DNA from: Coprococcus ammoniilyticus
Lineage (GTDB): Bacteria; Bacillota; Clostridia; Lachnospirales; Lachnospiraceae
Length of the DNA: 64,000 nt
Assembly (NCBI RefSeq): GCF_025567345.1
Contig: NZ_JAOQJS010000003.1
Location: 1-64,000 of the forward strand
Direction: 5' to 3'
Below the pieces are notes generated by a model that saw only the letters and a list, made by a program, of their open reading frames with translations, was not told the origin of the DNA and ran no database searches. The position numbers and the translations under genes were made by a program. Positions 1 to 8,180 of the stretch are shown piece after piece (the first letter of the stretch is position 1; each line of letters opens with the position of its first letter).

Positions 1-78
<78 letters not shown>

Positions 79-257
79 ATTTGTCCCGGGTTCAGATATG
101 ACTCTGGTCATTATCTATACCCTTTACTGTTCTTGGTTTGTATCAGACTTGCGTCTGTTACGTTCTTTTTGAAATTCTTTATTTGGAATTTCAGGGTTGT
201 CATGTTGTTAATTTTCCAAGGTTCTTTGTTGTCGAACTCATCAGCGACAACTTCTAT

Positions 258-286
258 ATGTTATCACATTCAGTGTTCTTTGTCAA
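258..286 (-). promoter_or_regulatory. rrn promoter P2 (proximal)
   Basis: On the minus strand TTGACA (complement of 281-286) and TAACAT (complement of 258-263) have a 17-bp spacer. This is the second of two tandem promoters, 143 bp downstream of the first, an arrangement typical of rrn operons in Firmicutes. Confidence 0.8.
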
Positions 287-400
287 CAACTTTTTTAATT
301 TCTTTTTTGATGTTCTGCATGCTTTCCAGATGAGAATCATCATGAAATATGTAAGTTGTGATCTTTGTTCGTTCGGTGTTTCGTACCGCGAACAGTTGAT

Positions 401-429
401 ATAATACTAAATCAGACGTCAGATGTCAA
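401..429 (-). promoter_or_regulatory. rrn promoter P1 (distal)
   Basis: On the minus strand TTGACA (complement of 424-429) and TATTAT (complement of 401-406) are separated by exactly 17 bp. This is a near-consensus sigma-A promoter facing the 16S gene, about 325 bp upstream of it. Confidence 0.85.
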
Positions 430-442
430 CACTTTTTTTGAC

Positions 443-468
443 AAAAATTGTATTAAAATAAATACAAT
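443..468 (-). terminator. AT-rich terminator after radA
   Basis: On the minus strand an 8-bp inverted repeat (ATTGTATT / AATACAAT, 6-nt loop) is followed directly by a T run. It lies right after the radA stop codon and just upstream of the -35 box of rrn P1, so it would separate radA transcription from the rRNA promoters. The stem is all A/T except one pair, so it may be weak. Confidence 0.5.
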
Positions 469-469
469 C

Positions 470-1822
470 TTATATGTACTCTAACGCCTGACTGATATTC
501 GATACTCCTACTACTTTTATGCCCTCTATACTCTTAAGATGCTCTGCATTTGTCTTTGGCATAATACATGTCTGGAATCCCATTTTTACCGCTTCTCTTA
601 CACGCTGCTCTGCTGCGGATACGCCACGGACTTCTCCTGAAAGTCCTACTTCACCGAATACGACCATACTCTCATCCAATGGACGATTACGAAAACTGGA
701 AACAAGTGCAAATACAATTCCAAGATCTGCTGCCGGATCATCAAGCCGCATACCACCGGCTATATTGACATATGCATCACTTCCTGATAACACCATTCCC
801 GCTCTCTTTTCAAGTACCGCAAGAAGAAGGTTCACACGATTATAGTCCAAACCAACTGTTGTACGTCTCGGCAGATTAAAGCTGGTCTGGCAGACCAGTG
901 CCTGGATCTCCAGCAGGATCGGTCTGGTTCCTTCTAAAGAACATACTACAACCGAACCGGATGTCTGAAGCGGTCTGCCTGCCAGCATAACCTTTGATGG
1001 ATTATTCACCTCTGACAAGCCGGTTTCAAGCATTTCAAATACACCAATCTCATTTGTTGAGCCAAATCGGTTCTTTACCGCACGAAGAATACGGAAACCT
1101 GCATTACGATCGCCTTCAAAGTACAACACCGTATCTACCATATGTTCCAGATTTCTCGGACCTGCTACCGTTCCTTCCTTCGTAACATGTCCAACGATAA
1201 AGATCGCTATATCCATCTGTTTTGCCATCTGCATCAAACGTGCTGTTACCTCTTTTACCTGAGATACGCTTCCCGGCGCCGAAGCAATATCTTCTACTAC
1301 TATTGTCTGGATCGAGTCGATAACAATAACCTTCGGTTTGTCCTTCTTGACATATTCTTCTACATCTTCCAGATTATTTACACACAAAAGCAGCATATCC
1401 TTCTGAAATGTACCAATTCGTTCCGCGCGCATCTTGATCTGCGACAAAGATTCCTCACCTGAAACATAAAGGATCTTATGACCATCTGCTGATAGATTTC
1501 TGCACATCTGAAGCAGGATCGTTGACTTACCGATACCGGGATCTCCCCCTACCAAAACAAGAGAACCGTTTACGATTCCTCCTCCAAGTACTCTGTTCAA
1601 TTCTTCCAGTCCTGTGGAAAATCTTGTCTCATCAGCCGTTTTTACTTCTAAAATACTTGTAGGCACCACAGCAGTCCGTCCTCCGGACTGTTTTCTGGCG
1701 CCTACCGTTACTTTTTCTTCACAGAACGTATTCCAGGATCTGCAACCCGGACACTGTCCCATCCATTTTGCTGACTCAAATCCACATTCCCGGCAAAAAA
1801 AGATCTGTTTTTCTTTTGCCAT
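470..1822 (-). CDS. radA: DNA repair protein RadA (Sms)
   Basis: RadA is a RecA-like branch-migration ATPase that helps process recombination intermediates. The 450-aa product has the full family layout: an N-terminal C4 zinc finger (C10, C13, C24, C27), a Walker A motif GDPGIGKST near residue 95, the RadA-specific KNRFG motif near residue 250, and a C-terminal Lon-protease-like domain (GEVGLSGEVR). Length is normal for the family. The start is supported by AGGAG five bases upstream; that site overlaps the stop region of the preceding small gene (8-bp gap), so the two are probably translated from one mRNA. clpC and radA are also neighbours in many Bacillota. Nothing is missing or unusual. Confidence 0.97.
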   Translation of the reverse strand: MAKEKQIFFCRECGFESAKWMGQCPGCRSWNTFCEEKVTVGARKQSGGRTAVVPTSILEVKTADETRFSTGLEELNRVLGGGIVNGSLVLVGGDPGIGKSTILLQMCRNLSADGHKILYVSGEESLSQIKMRAERIGTFQKDMLLLCVNNLEDVEEYVKKDKPKVIVIDSIQTIVVEDIASAPGSVSQVKEVTARLMQMAKQMDIAIFIVGHVTKEGTVAGPRNLEHMVDTVLYFEGDRNAGFRILRAVKNRFGSTNEIGVFEMLETGLSEVNNPSKVMLAGRPLQTSGSVVVCSLEGTRPILLEIQALVCQTSFNLPRRTTVGLDYNRVNLLLAVLEKRAGMVLSGSDAYVNIAGGMRLDDPAADLGIVFALVSSFRNRPLDESMVVFGEVGLSGEVRGVSAAEQRVREAVKMGFQTCIMPKTNAEHLKSIEGIKVVGVSNISQALEYI

Positions 1823-1830
1823 ATAAACTC

Positions 1831-2247
1831 CTAGTCAAATGCTTTTCTGACGTCTACTTTTACTTCTCTGCCCGGTTCAAGATCTACACTGATGCTTAAC
1901 TTACCACCGAGATTTGTTTTATTCTTTCCTACATATATATCATCAATATGAATCTTGTAATCTGTTTCCGGTTCCAGCTCCAGTGTAATAGATGAGGTCT
2001 CTGTTCCTTCTACTATAAACGATACATCTTCTTCTGATGAACGGAAGCCATGTACCGCTGTACCCGGTACTGATTCATATACAAACATACCATTCTTCTC
2101 AAGTTTGGTGATCTCATTGAAAGTCTTGATCTTATAGATATCACCTTTATATTCAATACCATCTTTCTTTGTCTTTGTTGCTAATTCATAATTTCCGAAA
2201 TCCAGTGAATCGGACTCTATGTTAATTAAATCGTTGATTACTGACAT
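1831..2247 (-). CDS. Small conserved protein between clpC and radA, unknown function
   Basis: A 138-aa acidic soluble protein with no signal peptide or membrane segment. The second half reads as short beta strands (TLELEPETDYKIHID, KLSISVDLEPGREVKVDV), suggesting a beta-sandwich. The start at 2247 is chosen because AGGAGGA sits five bases upstream; an upstream in-frame ATG at 2274 has no such site. From memory, close relatives in Lachnospiraceae are often labelled 'endosialidase', but no sialidase Asp box or catalytic motif is visible here, so I do not transfer that name. It sits 8 bp upstream of radA and 128 bp after clpC. A good -10 (TATAAT) in that gap hints at its own promoter, but no clear -35 is seen. 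Confidence 0.8.
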   Translation of the reverse strand: MSVINDLINIESDSLDFGNYELATKTKKDGIEYKGDIYKIKTFNEITKLEKNGMFVYESVPGTAVHGFRSSEEDVSFIVEGTETSSITLELEPETDYKIHIDDIYVGKNKTNLGGKLSISVDLEPGREVKVDVRKAFD

Positions 2248-2375
2248 TTTTATCCTCCTGTACATTATACTCATGCCTTACCCGGCACTTTTATAATCTG
2301 ATTATACAATAATGCTCCGGCTTTTGCCACACCAAATATAATCAGTTCACAATTATTTTATAGAATTGGAAGCAA

Positions 2376-4829
2376 CTACTTTTCAGGTTCATTTTTTACT
2401 ACAAACTTCACCTTATCGTTGCGCACAGTCACCTGAACGGTATCTCCCCGTTTGATCTCACCTTTTAAGACTGCTTCTGCAAGCTCATCTTCTATATTCG
2501 TCTGAATCGCACGTTTCAACGGTCTTGCTCCGTATTTCTTATCGTAGCCTTTCTCAAAGATCAGTTTCTTAACTGCATCTCCAAACTTCAACTGAATCTC
2601 CATCTGTGATGCAACACGTTGCTTTAATTCTTTTAATAGAAGATTCGAAATATTTCTTACATCATCCTCTGTCAGTGCACGGAATACGATAATGTCGTCA
2701 ATACGGTTCAAGAACTCCGGCTTGAAGTTCTGTTTTACCTCATCCATAACATTCTTCTTCATATCTTCGTGCTCTGTATCTGCATTTGACGCGGTAACAA
2801 ATCCAAGCTTCTTCGGATCAATGATCCTCTGTGCACCGGTATTTGATGTCATGATTATGATCGTGTTCTTAAAGTCTACTTTTCTGCCCTGAGAATCTGT
2901 GATATGTCCATCATCCAATACCTGTAATAATATATTAAACACGTCACTGTGTGCCTTTTCTATCTCATCAAACAGAATAACAGAATATGGATTGGAACGG
3001 ACTTTCTCGCTCAACTGTCCTCCTTCCTCAAAACCAACATAGCCCGGGGGTGAGCCGATCAGCTTCGACACACTGTGTTTCTCCATGTACTCTGACATAT
3101 CGACACGGATCAGCGCTTCCTCGCTGCCAAATACTGCTTCTGCAAGAGCTTTCGACAATTCAGTCTTACCTACACCGGTAGGCCCAAGGAATAAAAACGA
3201 ACCAACCGGACGTTTTGGATCTTTTAAGCCTACACGGCTTCTCTTGATAGCCCTTGCCACCGCATCAACCGCTTCATTCTGACCGACAACTCTCTTATGC
3301 AGCTCCTCTTCCAGACGTTCCAGACGTTTGGATTCCTGTTCGGTCAGTTTATTTACCGGAATCTTCGTCCATACAGATACAACATCCGCAATATCCTCTG
3401 CATCTACTACAACATTTTTCACATTTTTATTCTGCTTCGTTTTATCAAGCTTTGCTTCCAGTTTCCTCTGTTTCTTTAACAGTTCTGCCGCTTCATCAAT
3501 ATCTCCAGCCTCTAAAAGGTTCTCAATATCATCGGAAAGCACCTGTATCTCAAGTTCCAACGGCAGAGTCTTCTTTGCTTTCTTTCCGAATCCCAGACGT
3601 TTTCTGGAACAGGCTTCATCCATCAGATCAATGGCTTTATCCGGCAGGAAACGATCACTGATATATCGAACCGATAATGATACCGCTGCTTCCAGTGCCT
3701 GATCACTGATCTCTACATGATGATGTTCCTCGTATGCAGAGCGAAGTCCCTTTAAGATCTCTACTGTTTCTTCATTGGTCGGCTCTTCCACATAGACCGG
3801 CTGAAATCTTCGCTCCAACGCTGCATCCTTTTCTATATATTTTCTGTATTCTGCACGCGTCGTCGCTCCGATCATCTGGATCTCTCCGCGCGATAAGGAT
3901 GGTTTTAAGATATTAGATGCATCGATTGCTCCCTCTGCTCCACCGGCTCCGATGATCGTATGAAGCTCATCCACAAACAGAATGACGTTTCCGGCATTTT
4001 TTACCTCTGCGATCACCTTCTTGATCCGTTCCTCAAATTCTCCACGGTACTTGGAACCCGCTACCATACTGGATAAATCTAGCGACAACAGTCGCTTATC
4101 CCGTACTGTATCCGGCACATCTCCTGCAGCGATCAGGTAAGCAATCCCCTCTGCTACCGCAGTCTTACCTACACCCGGTTCTCCAACCATACATGGGTTG
4201 TTCTTCATACGTCTGCTTAAAATCTGAAGCACACGCTCTATCTCTTTCTCTCTGCCTATAACCGGATCTAGATTTCCCATACGGGCATCCATCGTCATAT
4301 CTCTGGAGAACTGATCCAACGTCGGTGTTGCCGATGCCTTGGATTTATTCTTTCCCTTTTTCAGACTTACAAATTCTTTCTTTGCCGTACTGCCATCCAC
4401 TCCACATGCAGACATGATATCTACATATATTTTCTGTATATTTGCCTTTAATGACAGTATGATTTTTACCGCCGTACAATCCAGATGCTTCAAAATGGCA
4501 ATCAGAAGATGCTCACTTCCTACCTCTGTACTTTCCAGACGTTTTGCTTCATTTCCCGCAAGCTCCAGGATCGACTCTGCGGATTTTGTATATTTGCTTT
4601 TCTCTGCGCCAAAGGTTCCTCCGGCTAATGGTATCTGGCTTAAGATATTAATGATCGACTGTATCGTTACTCCATTTTCCTGTAAAACAACAAACGGTGC
4701 CGTATCACTGACAAAGGTAAGTGCCATCAACAGATGTTCACTTCCTATATAGTTCTGCCCCAGCTTCTTGGATATCCGTTTGGCTTCTTTTAATATTTCC
4801 TGTAATTTTTCACTGTTCGGAAGTTTCAA
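2376..4829 (-). CDS. clpC: ClpC-type AAA+ chaperone, Clp protease ATP-binding subunit
   Basis: HSP100 unfoldase that feeds substrates to ClpP. The 817-aa product has an N-terminal double Clp-N repeat (residues ~1-145), the first AAA+ module (GEPGVGKT near 217), a middle segment with a UVR-like helical stretch (~430-480), a second AAA+ module (GPTGVGKT near 550) and the C-terminal D2-small domain. The MxxYGARPLKR-type sensor-2 region is present as KKYGARPLKR. Translation starts at TTG (4827-4829), preceded by AGAGGTGA at a proper distance. The usual Bacillus neighbours ctsR, mcsA and mcsB are absent here, so control by CtsR is not supported. ClpC is chosen over ClpE or ClpB because there is no zinc finger and no long ClpB coiled coil. 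Confidence 0.95.
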   Translation of the reverse strand: MKLPNSEKLQEILKEAKRISKKLGQNYIGSEHLLMALTFVSDTAPFVVLQENGVTIQSIINILSQIPLAGGTFGAEKSKYTKSAESILELAGNEAKRLESTEVGSEHLLIAILKHLDCTAVKIILSLKANIQKIYVDIMSACGVDGSTAKKEFVSLKKGKNKSKASATPTLDQFSRDMTMDARMGNLDPVIGREKEIERVLQILSRRMKNNPCMVGEPGVGKTAVAEGIAYLIAAGDVPDTVRDKRLLSLDLSSMVAGSKYRGEFEERIKKVIAEVKNAGNVILFVDELHTIIGAGGAEGAIDASNILKPSLSRGEIQMIGATTRAEYRKYIEKDAALERRFQPVYVEEPTNEETVEILKGLRSAYEEHHHVEISDQALEAAVSLSVRYISDRFLPDKAIDLMDEACSRKRLGFGKKAKKTLPLELEIQVLSDDIENLLEAGDIDEAAELLKKQRKLEAKLDKTKQNKNVKNVVVDAEDIADVVSVWTKIPVNKLTEQESKRLERLEEELHKRVVGQNEAVDAVARAIKRSRVGLKDPKRPVGSFLFLGPTGVGKTELSKALAEAVFGSEEALIRVDMSEYMEKHSVSKLIGSPPGYVGFEEGGQLSEKVRSNPYSVILFDEIEKAHSDVFNILLQVLDDGHITDSQGRKVDFKNTIIIMTSNTGAQRIIDPKKLGFVTASNADTEHEDMKKNVMDEVKQNFKPEFLNRIDDIIVFRALTEDDVRNISNLLLKELKQRVASQMEIQLKFGDAVKKLIFEKGYDKKYGARPLKRAIQTNIEDELAEAVLKGEIKRGDTVQVTVRNDKVKFVVKNEPEK

Positions 4830-4892
4830 ATTATGTCACCTCTTTTTTCATAGTATATGACATTTTCTGCCTACTATCTTCTGTTATGATAC

Positions 4893-4938
4893 AAAAGTCC
4901 CCGGCTCCCATATATTAGTATGTTCCCCAGAGACTTTT
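4893..4938 (-). terminator. Possible terminator after purD
   Basis: Inverted repeat AAAAGTC (4893-4899) / GACTTTT (4932-4938) with a few more imperfect pairs inside. It lies between purD and the clpC start and is followed on the minus strand by TTTTG. The stem is short and AT-rich, so this is only a candidate. Confidence 0.35.
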
Positions 4939-4964
4939 TTCTTTCGTATATCTTTCAATAATAA

Positions 4965-6236
4965 TTAACACTCATCAATCGCTTTACCGATATCATGACG
5001 CATATATTTATTCTCAAATGTGATCCACTCGGTTGCCTTGTATGCATTTGCACGGGCTTCATGAAGATCCTTTCCTGTAGCTGTTACTCCAAGTACACGA
5101 CCGCCATTTGTTACAACTTTGCCGTCTTCAAACTTAGTTCCGGCATGGAATACATAGTATCCGTCCTTGTCTTTGAATGTCTCTAGACCTGAGATCGGAT
5201 ATCCTTTCTTATAGGAAACCGGATAACCGTCAGATGCAAGTACTACACATACAGCAGCGTTGTCTTCAAATTCAAGTTCTACCTGATCCAGAGTTCCGTC
5301 AATACACGCCTCAAATACATCAATGATATCATTCTTCATTCTAGGAAGAACAACCTGCGCCTCCGGATCTCCAAATCTTGCATTATATTCCAGTACCTTT
5401 ACGCCCTGTGGCGTGATCATAAGTCCGCAGAATAATACACCCTTGAATTCTCTTTTCTCTGCCTTCATGGCTGCCATTGTAGGCTTGTATATATTCTCCA
5501 TGCAATAATCTGCGATCTCATCTGTATAAAATGGGCTTGGTGAAAATGTTCCCATTCCACCGGTATTCAATCCTTGATCACCGTCCTGTGCACGCTTATG
5601 ATCCTGTGCGGAAGTCATAGGTTTGATCGTTGTACCATCACAGAATGCAAGAACAGACACCTCACGTCCTGTCATGAATTCCTCGATAACCATAGTATTT
5701 CCCGCATTTCCAAAATGCTTATCCAGCATGATCTCTTTTACACCGGCTTTTGCTTCTTCCAGATCCTTACAGATCAGAACACCTTTACCAAGTGCCAGTC
5801 CATCTGCTTTTAATACGATCGGGAAGCTTGCCGTTTCAAGATATGCAAGTGCTGATTCTGCATCTGTAAAATTCTCATATGCGGCTGTAGGTATATTGTA
5901 TTTTTTCATAAGATCCTTGGAAAATGCCTTTGAGCCTTCGATGATCGCTGCATTTGCTCGAGGGCCGAATGCGCGGATGCCCGCTGCTTCAAATGCATCA
6001 ACTGCACCGGCAACCAACGGGTCATCCGGAGCTACAACTGCAAGATCAACTGCTTCCTTCTTTGCGAAATCAACCAGTTTATCAAATTCCATAACACCGA
6101 TATCCACACATTCTGCCAATTCTGCAATACCTGCATTTCCCGGTGCACAATAGATTTTTGTTACTTTACTGCTCTTTGCAATACTTGTAATAATAGCATG
6201 CTCTCTTCCGCCGCCACCTACAACTAAAATCTTCAT
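4965..6236 (-). CDS. purD: Phosphoribosylamine--glycine ligase (GAR synthetase)
   Basis: Joins glycine to phosphoribosylamine with ATP, step 2 of de novo purine synthesis. The 423-aa protein begins with the family signature VVGGGGREHA, followed by an ATP-grasp fold with ADGLALGKGV and the motif GFGDPE-like ARFGDPEAQ near residue 290. Length is typical for a monofunctional PurD. The start has AGGAGG seven bases upstream. It is the last gene of purM-purN-purD, 14 bp after purN. Confidence 0.97.
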   Translation of the reverse strand: MKILVVGGGGREHAIITSIAKSSKVTKIYCAPGNAGIAELAECVDIGVMEFDKLVDFAKKEAVDLAVVAPDDPLVAGAVDAFEAAGIRAFGPRANAAIIEGSKAFSKDLMKKYNIPTAAYENFTDAESALAYLETASFPIVLKADGLALGKGVLICKDLEEAKAGVKEIMLDKHFGNAGNTMVIEEFMTGREVSVLAFCDGTTIKPMTSAQDHKRAQDGDQGLNTGGMGTFSPSPFYTDEIADYCMENIYKPTMAAMKAEKREFKGVLFCGLMITPQGVKVLEYNARFGDPEAQVVLPRMKNDIIDVFEACIDGTLDQVELEFEDNAAVCVVLASDGYPVSYKKGYPISGLETFKDKDGYYVFHAGTKFEDGKVVTNGGRVLGVTATGKDLHEARANAYKATEWITFENKYMRHDIGKAIDEC

Positions 6237-6250
6237 TTGTTTTCCTCCTG

Positions 6251-6877
6251 TCAGTCTTCCACAACTGTTATACCGTCTTCGATCCGAACCTTTCCATGTG
6301 CAATCTTATCAATAGCAGCAGGTAGAATATTCCACTCTGCCTGCTCCATGACTCTCTGCTGAAGCACCTTCGGAGTATCTCCGTTTTGTACCGCAACCGC
6401 TTTCTGCATAATGATCGGACCGGTATCGGTTCCTTTATCTACAAAATGCACCGTAGCACCTACTACTTTTACACCTCTTTTTAACGCTGCCTCATGAACC
6501 TTGAGTCCATAATAGCCTGTGCCGCAAAAAGCAGGGATCAGAGAAGGATGGATATTGATAATCCGATTCTCAAATGCATCGATCACGCTCTCCGGAATAA
6601 CTACAAGGTATCCCGCAAGTACGATCAGATCCGGATTCACTTCCTGTAAAGTCTTCAACAGGTTCTCATTAAATACTTCTCTTGTTTCAAAATCCTTTGG
6701 TGATACTACGATATCTTTTATACCTGCCTGTTTTGCACGTTCCAGTGCATAGGCATTTTTATTATTACTGATAACTGCTGCGATCTCGGTGTCTGTGATC
6801 TTTCCTGCTGCGATCGCATCAATGATCGCCTGCAAGTTCGTACCGCCACCGGAAACCAGAACTGCTATTCTTAGCAT
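6251..6877 (-). CDS. purN: Phosphoribosylglycinamide formyltransferase (10-formyl-THF dependent)
   Basis: Transfers a formyl group from 10-formyltetrahydrofolate to GAR, step 3 of purine synthesis. The 208-aa protein has the phosphate-binding loop SGGGTNLQAI at the N-terminus, the catalytic stretch NIHPSLIPAF (Asn and His of the active site) and the downstream aspartate in DKGTDTGPI. The start overlaps the end of purM by 7 bp, with AGGGAG upstream, so translation is probably coupled. Confidence 0.97.
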   Translation of the reverse strand: MLRIAVLVSGGGTNLQAIIDAIAAGKITDTEIAAVISNNKNAYALERAKQAGIKDIVVSPKDFETREVFNENLLKTLQEVNPDLIVLAGYLVVIPESVIDAFENRIINIHPSLIPAFCGTGYYGLKVHEAALKRGVKVVGATVHFVDKGTDTGPIIMQKAVAVQNGDTPKVLQQRVMEQAEWNILPAAIDKIAHGKVRIEDGITVVED

Positions 6878-7896
6878 AAATCTACTCCCTTTTCACCGGC
6901 TACTACTGTACCGAGAACAAATGCCTTATCTCCGGCACTCTCTATAGCTGCTATTGTCTTATCTGCATCTGCAGGATCTATTGCAAGGCACATACCAACG
7001 CCCATGTTATATGTGTTGTACATCATATGCTCATCTATATCACCCTTCTTTGCAAGGAGCTTGAATATAGCAGGCACTTCATATGAGTCCTTCTTCACCT
7101 GTGCACGAGCTCCGTCAGGAAGCATTCTTGGAATGTTCTCATAGAAACCACCGCCTGTAATATGGCTGCAACCCTTAATCATTACACCGGCATCCTTTAC
7201 TGCCTTTAATGCTTTTACATAAATTCTTGTCGGAGCAAGAAGTGCTTCGCCAAGTGTTGTTCCGAGTTCATCATAATATGTATCCAGAGATTCCTTTGTC
7301 ATATCAAATACTTTACGAACCAATGAGAAACCATTGCTGTGTACACCGCTGGAAGCGATACCGATCAATGTATCTCCGGCTTTGATATTCTCTCCTGTGA
7401 TAAGTTCATCCTTCTCTACGACACCAACAGCAAATCCTGCAAGGTCATACTCATTCTCCGGCATAAGTCCCGGATGCTCTGCTGTCTCGCCGCCAACTAA
7501 AGCTGCGCCGGACTGGTTACAGCCTTCTGCAACACCACTTACAATCGTAGCGATCTTTTCCGGATAATTCTTACCACATGCTATATAATCCAGGAAGAAA
7601 AGAGGTTCTCCACCAGAACATGCAATATCATTCACACACATAGCCACAGCATCGATTCCGATCGTATCGTGCTTATCCATGATATATGCAAGCTGTACTT
7701 TTGTACCGCATCCATCTGTTCCAGACAGTAATACAGGCTCTTTCATCTCTTTGATCTTTGCAAGACTGAACGCACCAGCAAAACCTCCGATACCACCTAA
7801 TACCTCTGGTCTCATGGTTGTCTTGATGTGCTTCTTCATAAGTTCTACTGACTTATATCCTGCCTCAATATCAACGCCGGCATTCTTGTAATCCAT
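6871..7896 (-). CDS. purM: Phosphoribosylformylglycinamidine cyclo-ligase (AIR synthetase)
   Basis: Closes the imidazole ring to make AIR, step 5 of purine synthesis. The 341-aa product shows the PurM signature GTDGCGTKVQLA near residue 60 and LVGGETAEHPG near 135, with normal family length. AGGAGG lies eight bases before the ATG. It is first in the purM-purN-purD operon, whose promoter is annotated at 7958-7986. purE lies elsewhere in the window (18388); the other pathway genes are not present. Confidence 0.97.
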   Translation of the reverse strand: MDYKNAGVDIEAGYKSVELMKKHIKTTMRPEVLGGIGGFAGAFSLAKIKEMKEPVLLSGTDGCGTKVQLAYIMDKHDTIGIDAVAMCVNDIACSGGEPLFFLDYIACGKNYPEKIATIVSGVAEGCNQSGAALVGGETAEHPGLMPENEYDLAGFAVGVVEKDELITGENIKAGDTLIGIASSGVHSNGFSLVRKVFDMTKESLDTYYDELGTTLGEALLAPTRIYVKALKAVKDAGVMIKGCSHITGGGFYENIPRMLPDGARAQVKKDSYEVPAIFKLLAKKGDIDEHMMYNTYNMGVGMCLAIDPADADKTIAAIESAGDKAFVLGTVVAGEKGVDLC

Positions 7897-7957
7897 TGTA
7901 AAATCCTCCTGTTTTATCCATTATAAAGTGCATTTTCATGCCAATTGATTCTTATAA

Positions 7958-7986
7958 ATTATACGGGATTAATTTCTGTTTGTAAA
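7958..7986 (-). promoter_or_regulatory. Promoter of the purMND operon
   Basis: On the minus strand TTTACA (complement of 7981-7986) and a perfect TATAAT (complement of 7958-7963) are 17 bp apart, about 60 bp upstream of the purM ATG. I see no purine-riboswitch core and no clear PurR box between it and the gene. Confidence 0.75.
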
Positions 7987-8102
7987 GAAGCCATTCTCAC
8001 AAATATACCAGCCCAAAACAGGTCTCTGTTCGGCACAATTTTGTTCGTCAGCAAAGCGTGTTTCTTTTTTTTGAAAAATACTATATAAATATCAAATATA
8101 AT

Positions 8103-8131
8103 TTGATAATGATTCCCATTTATGGTAATAT
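8103..8131 (+). promoter_or_regulatory. Promoter of the LacI-sensor/GGDEF gene
   Basis: TTGATA (8103-8108) and TAATAT (8126-8131) are separated by 17 bp, 49 bp before the ATG at 8181. It is divergent from the purMND promoter. Confidence 0.55.
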
Positions 8132-8180
8132 AATGTTATATGCAGAGTAACTGTTTTTTTCGTTAACAAGAGGTAGTTGT

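Larger units (their letters stand above)
79..469 (-). other. rrn leader and promoter region (no protein gene)
   Basis: About 390 bp between radA and the 16S gene, AT-rich, read towards the rRNA. It holds a short AT-rich terminator after radA and two sigma-A promoters, described separately. No convincing protein gene is seen: the short open frames here have no ribosome binding site and overlap the promoters. Confidence 0.8.

Noticed and set aside
138..404. Short open frames in the rrn leader
   Set aside because: They overlap the tandem rRNA promoters, run opposite to the rRNA and lack ribosome binding sites.
4830..4964. CtsR operator upstream of clpC
   Set aside because: The tandem heptad pattern GGTCAAA is not present and no ctsR gene is nearby.
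5623..6153. 176-codon frame opposite purD
   Set aside because: Antisense shadow of a clear purD gene, low-complexity Ala/Ser-rich composition and no SD.
7897..8102. Purine riboswitch or PurR box before purM
   Set aside because: No conserved purine-aptamer core or PurR box could be recognised by eye.
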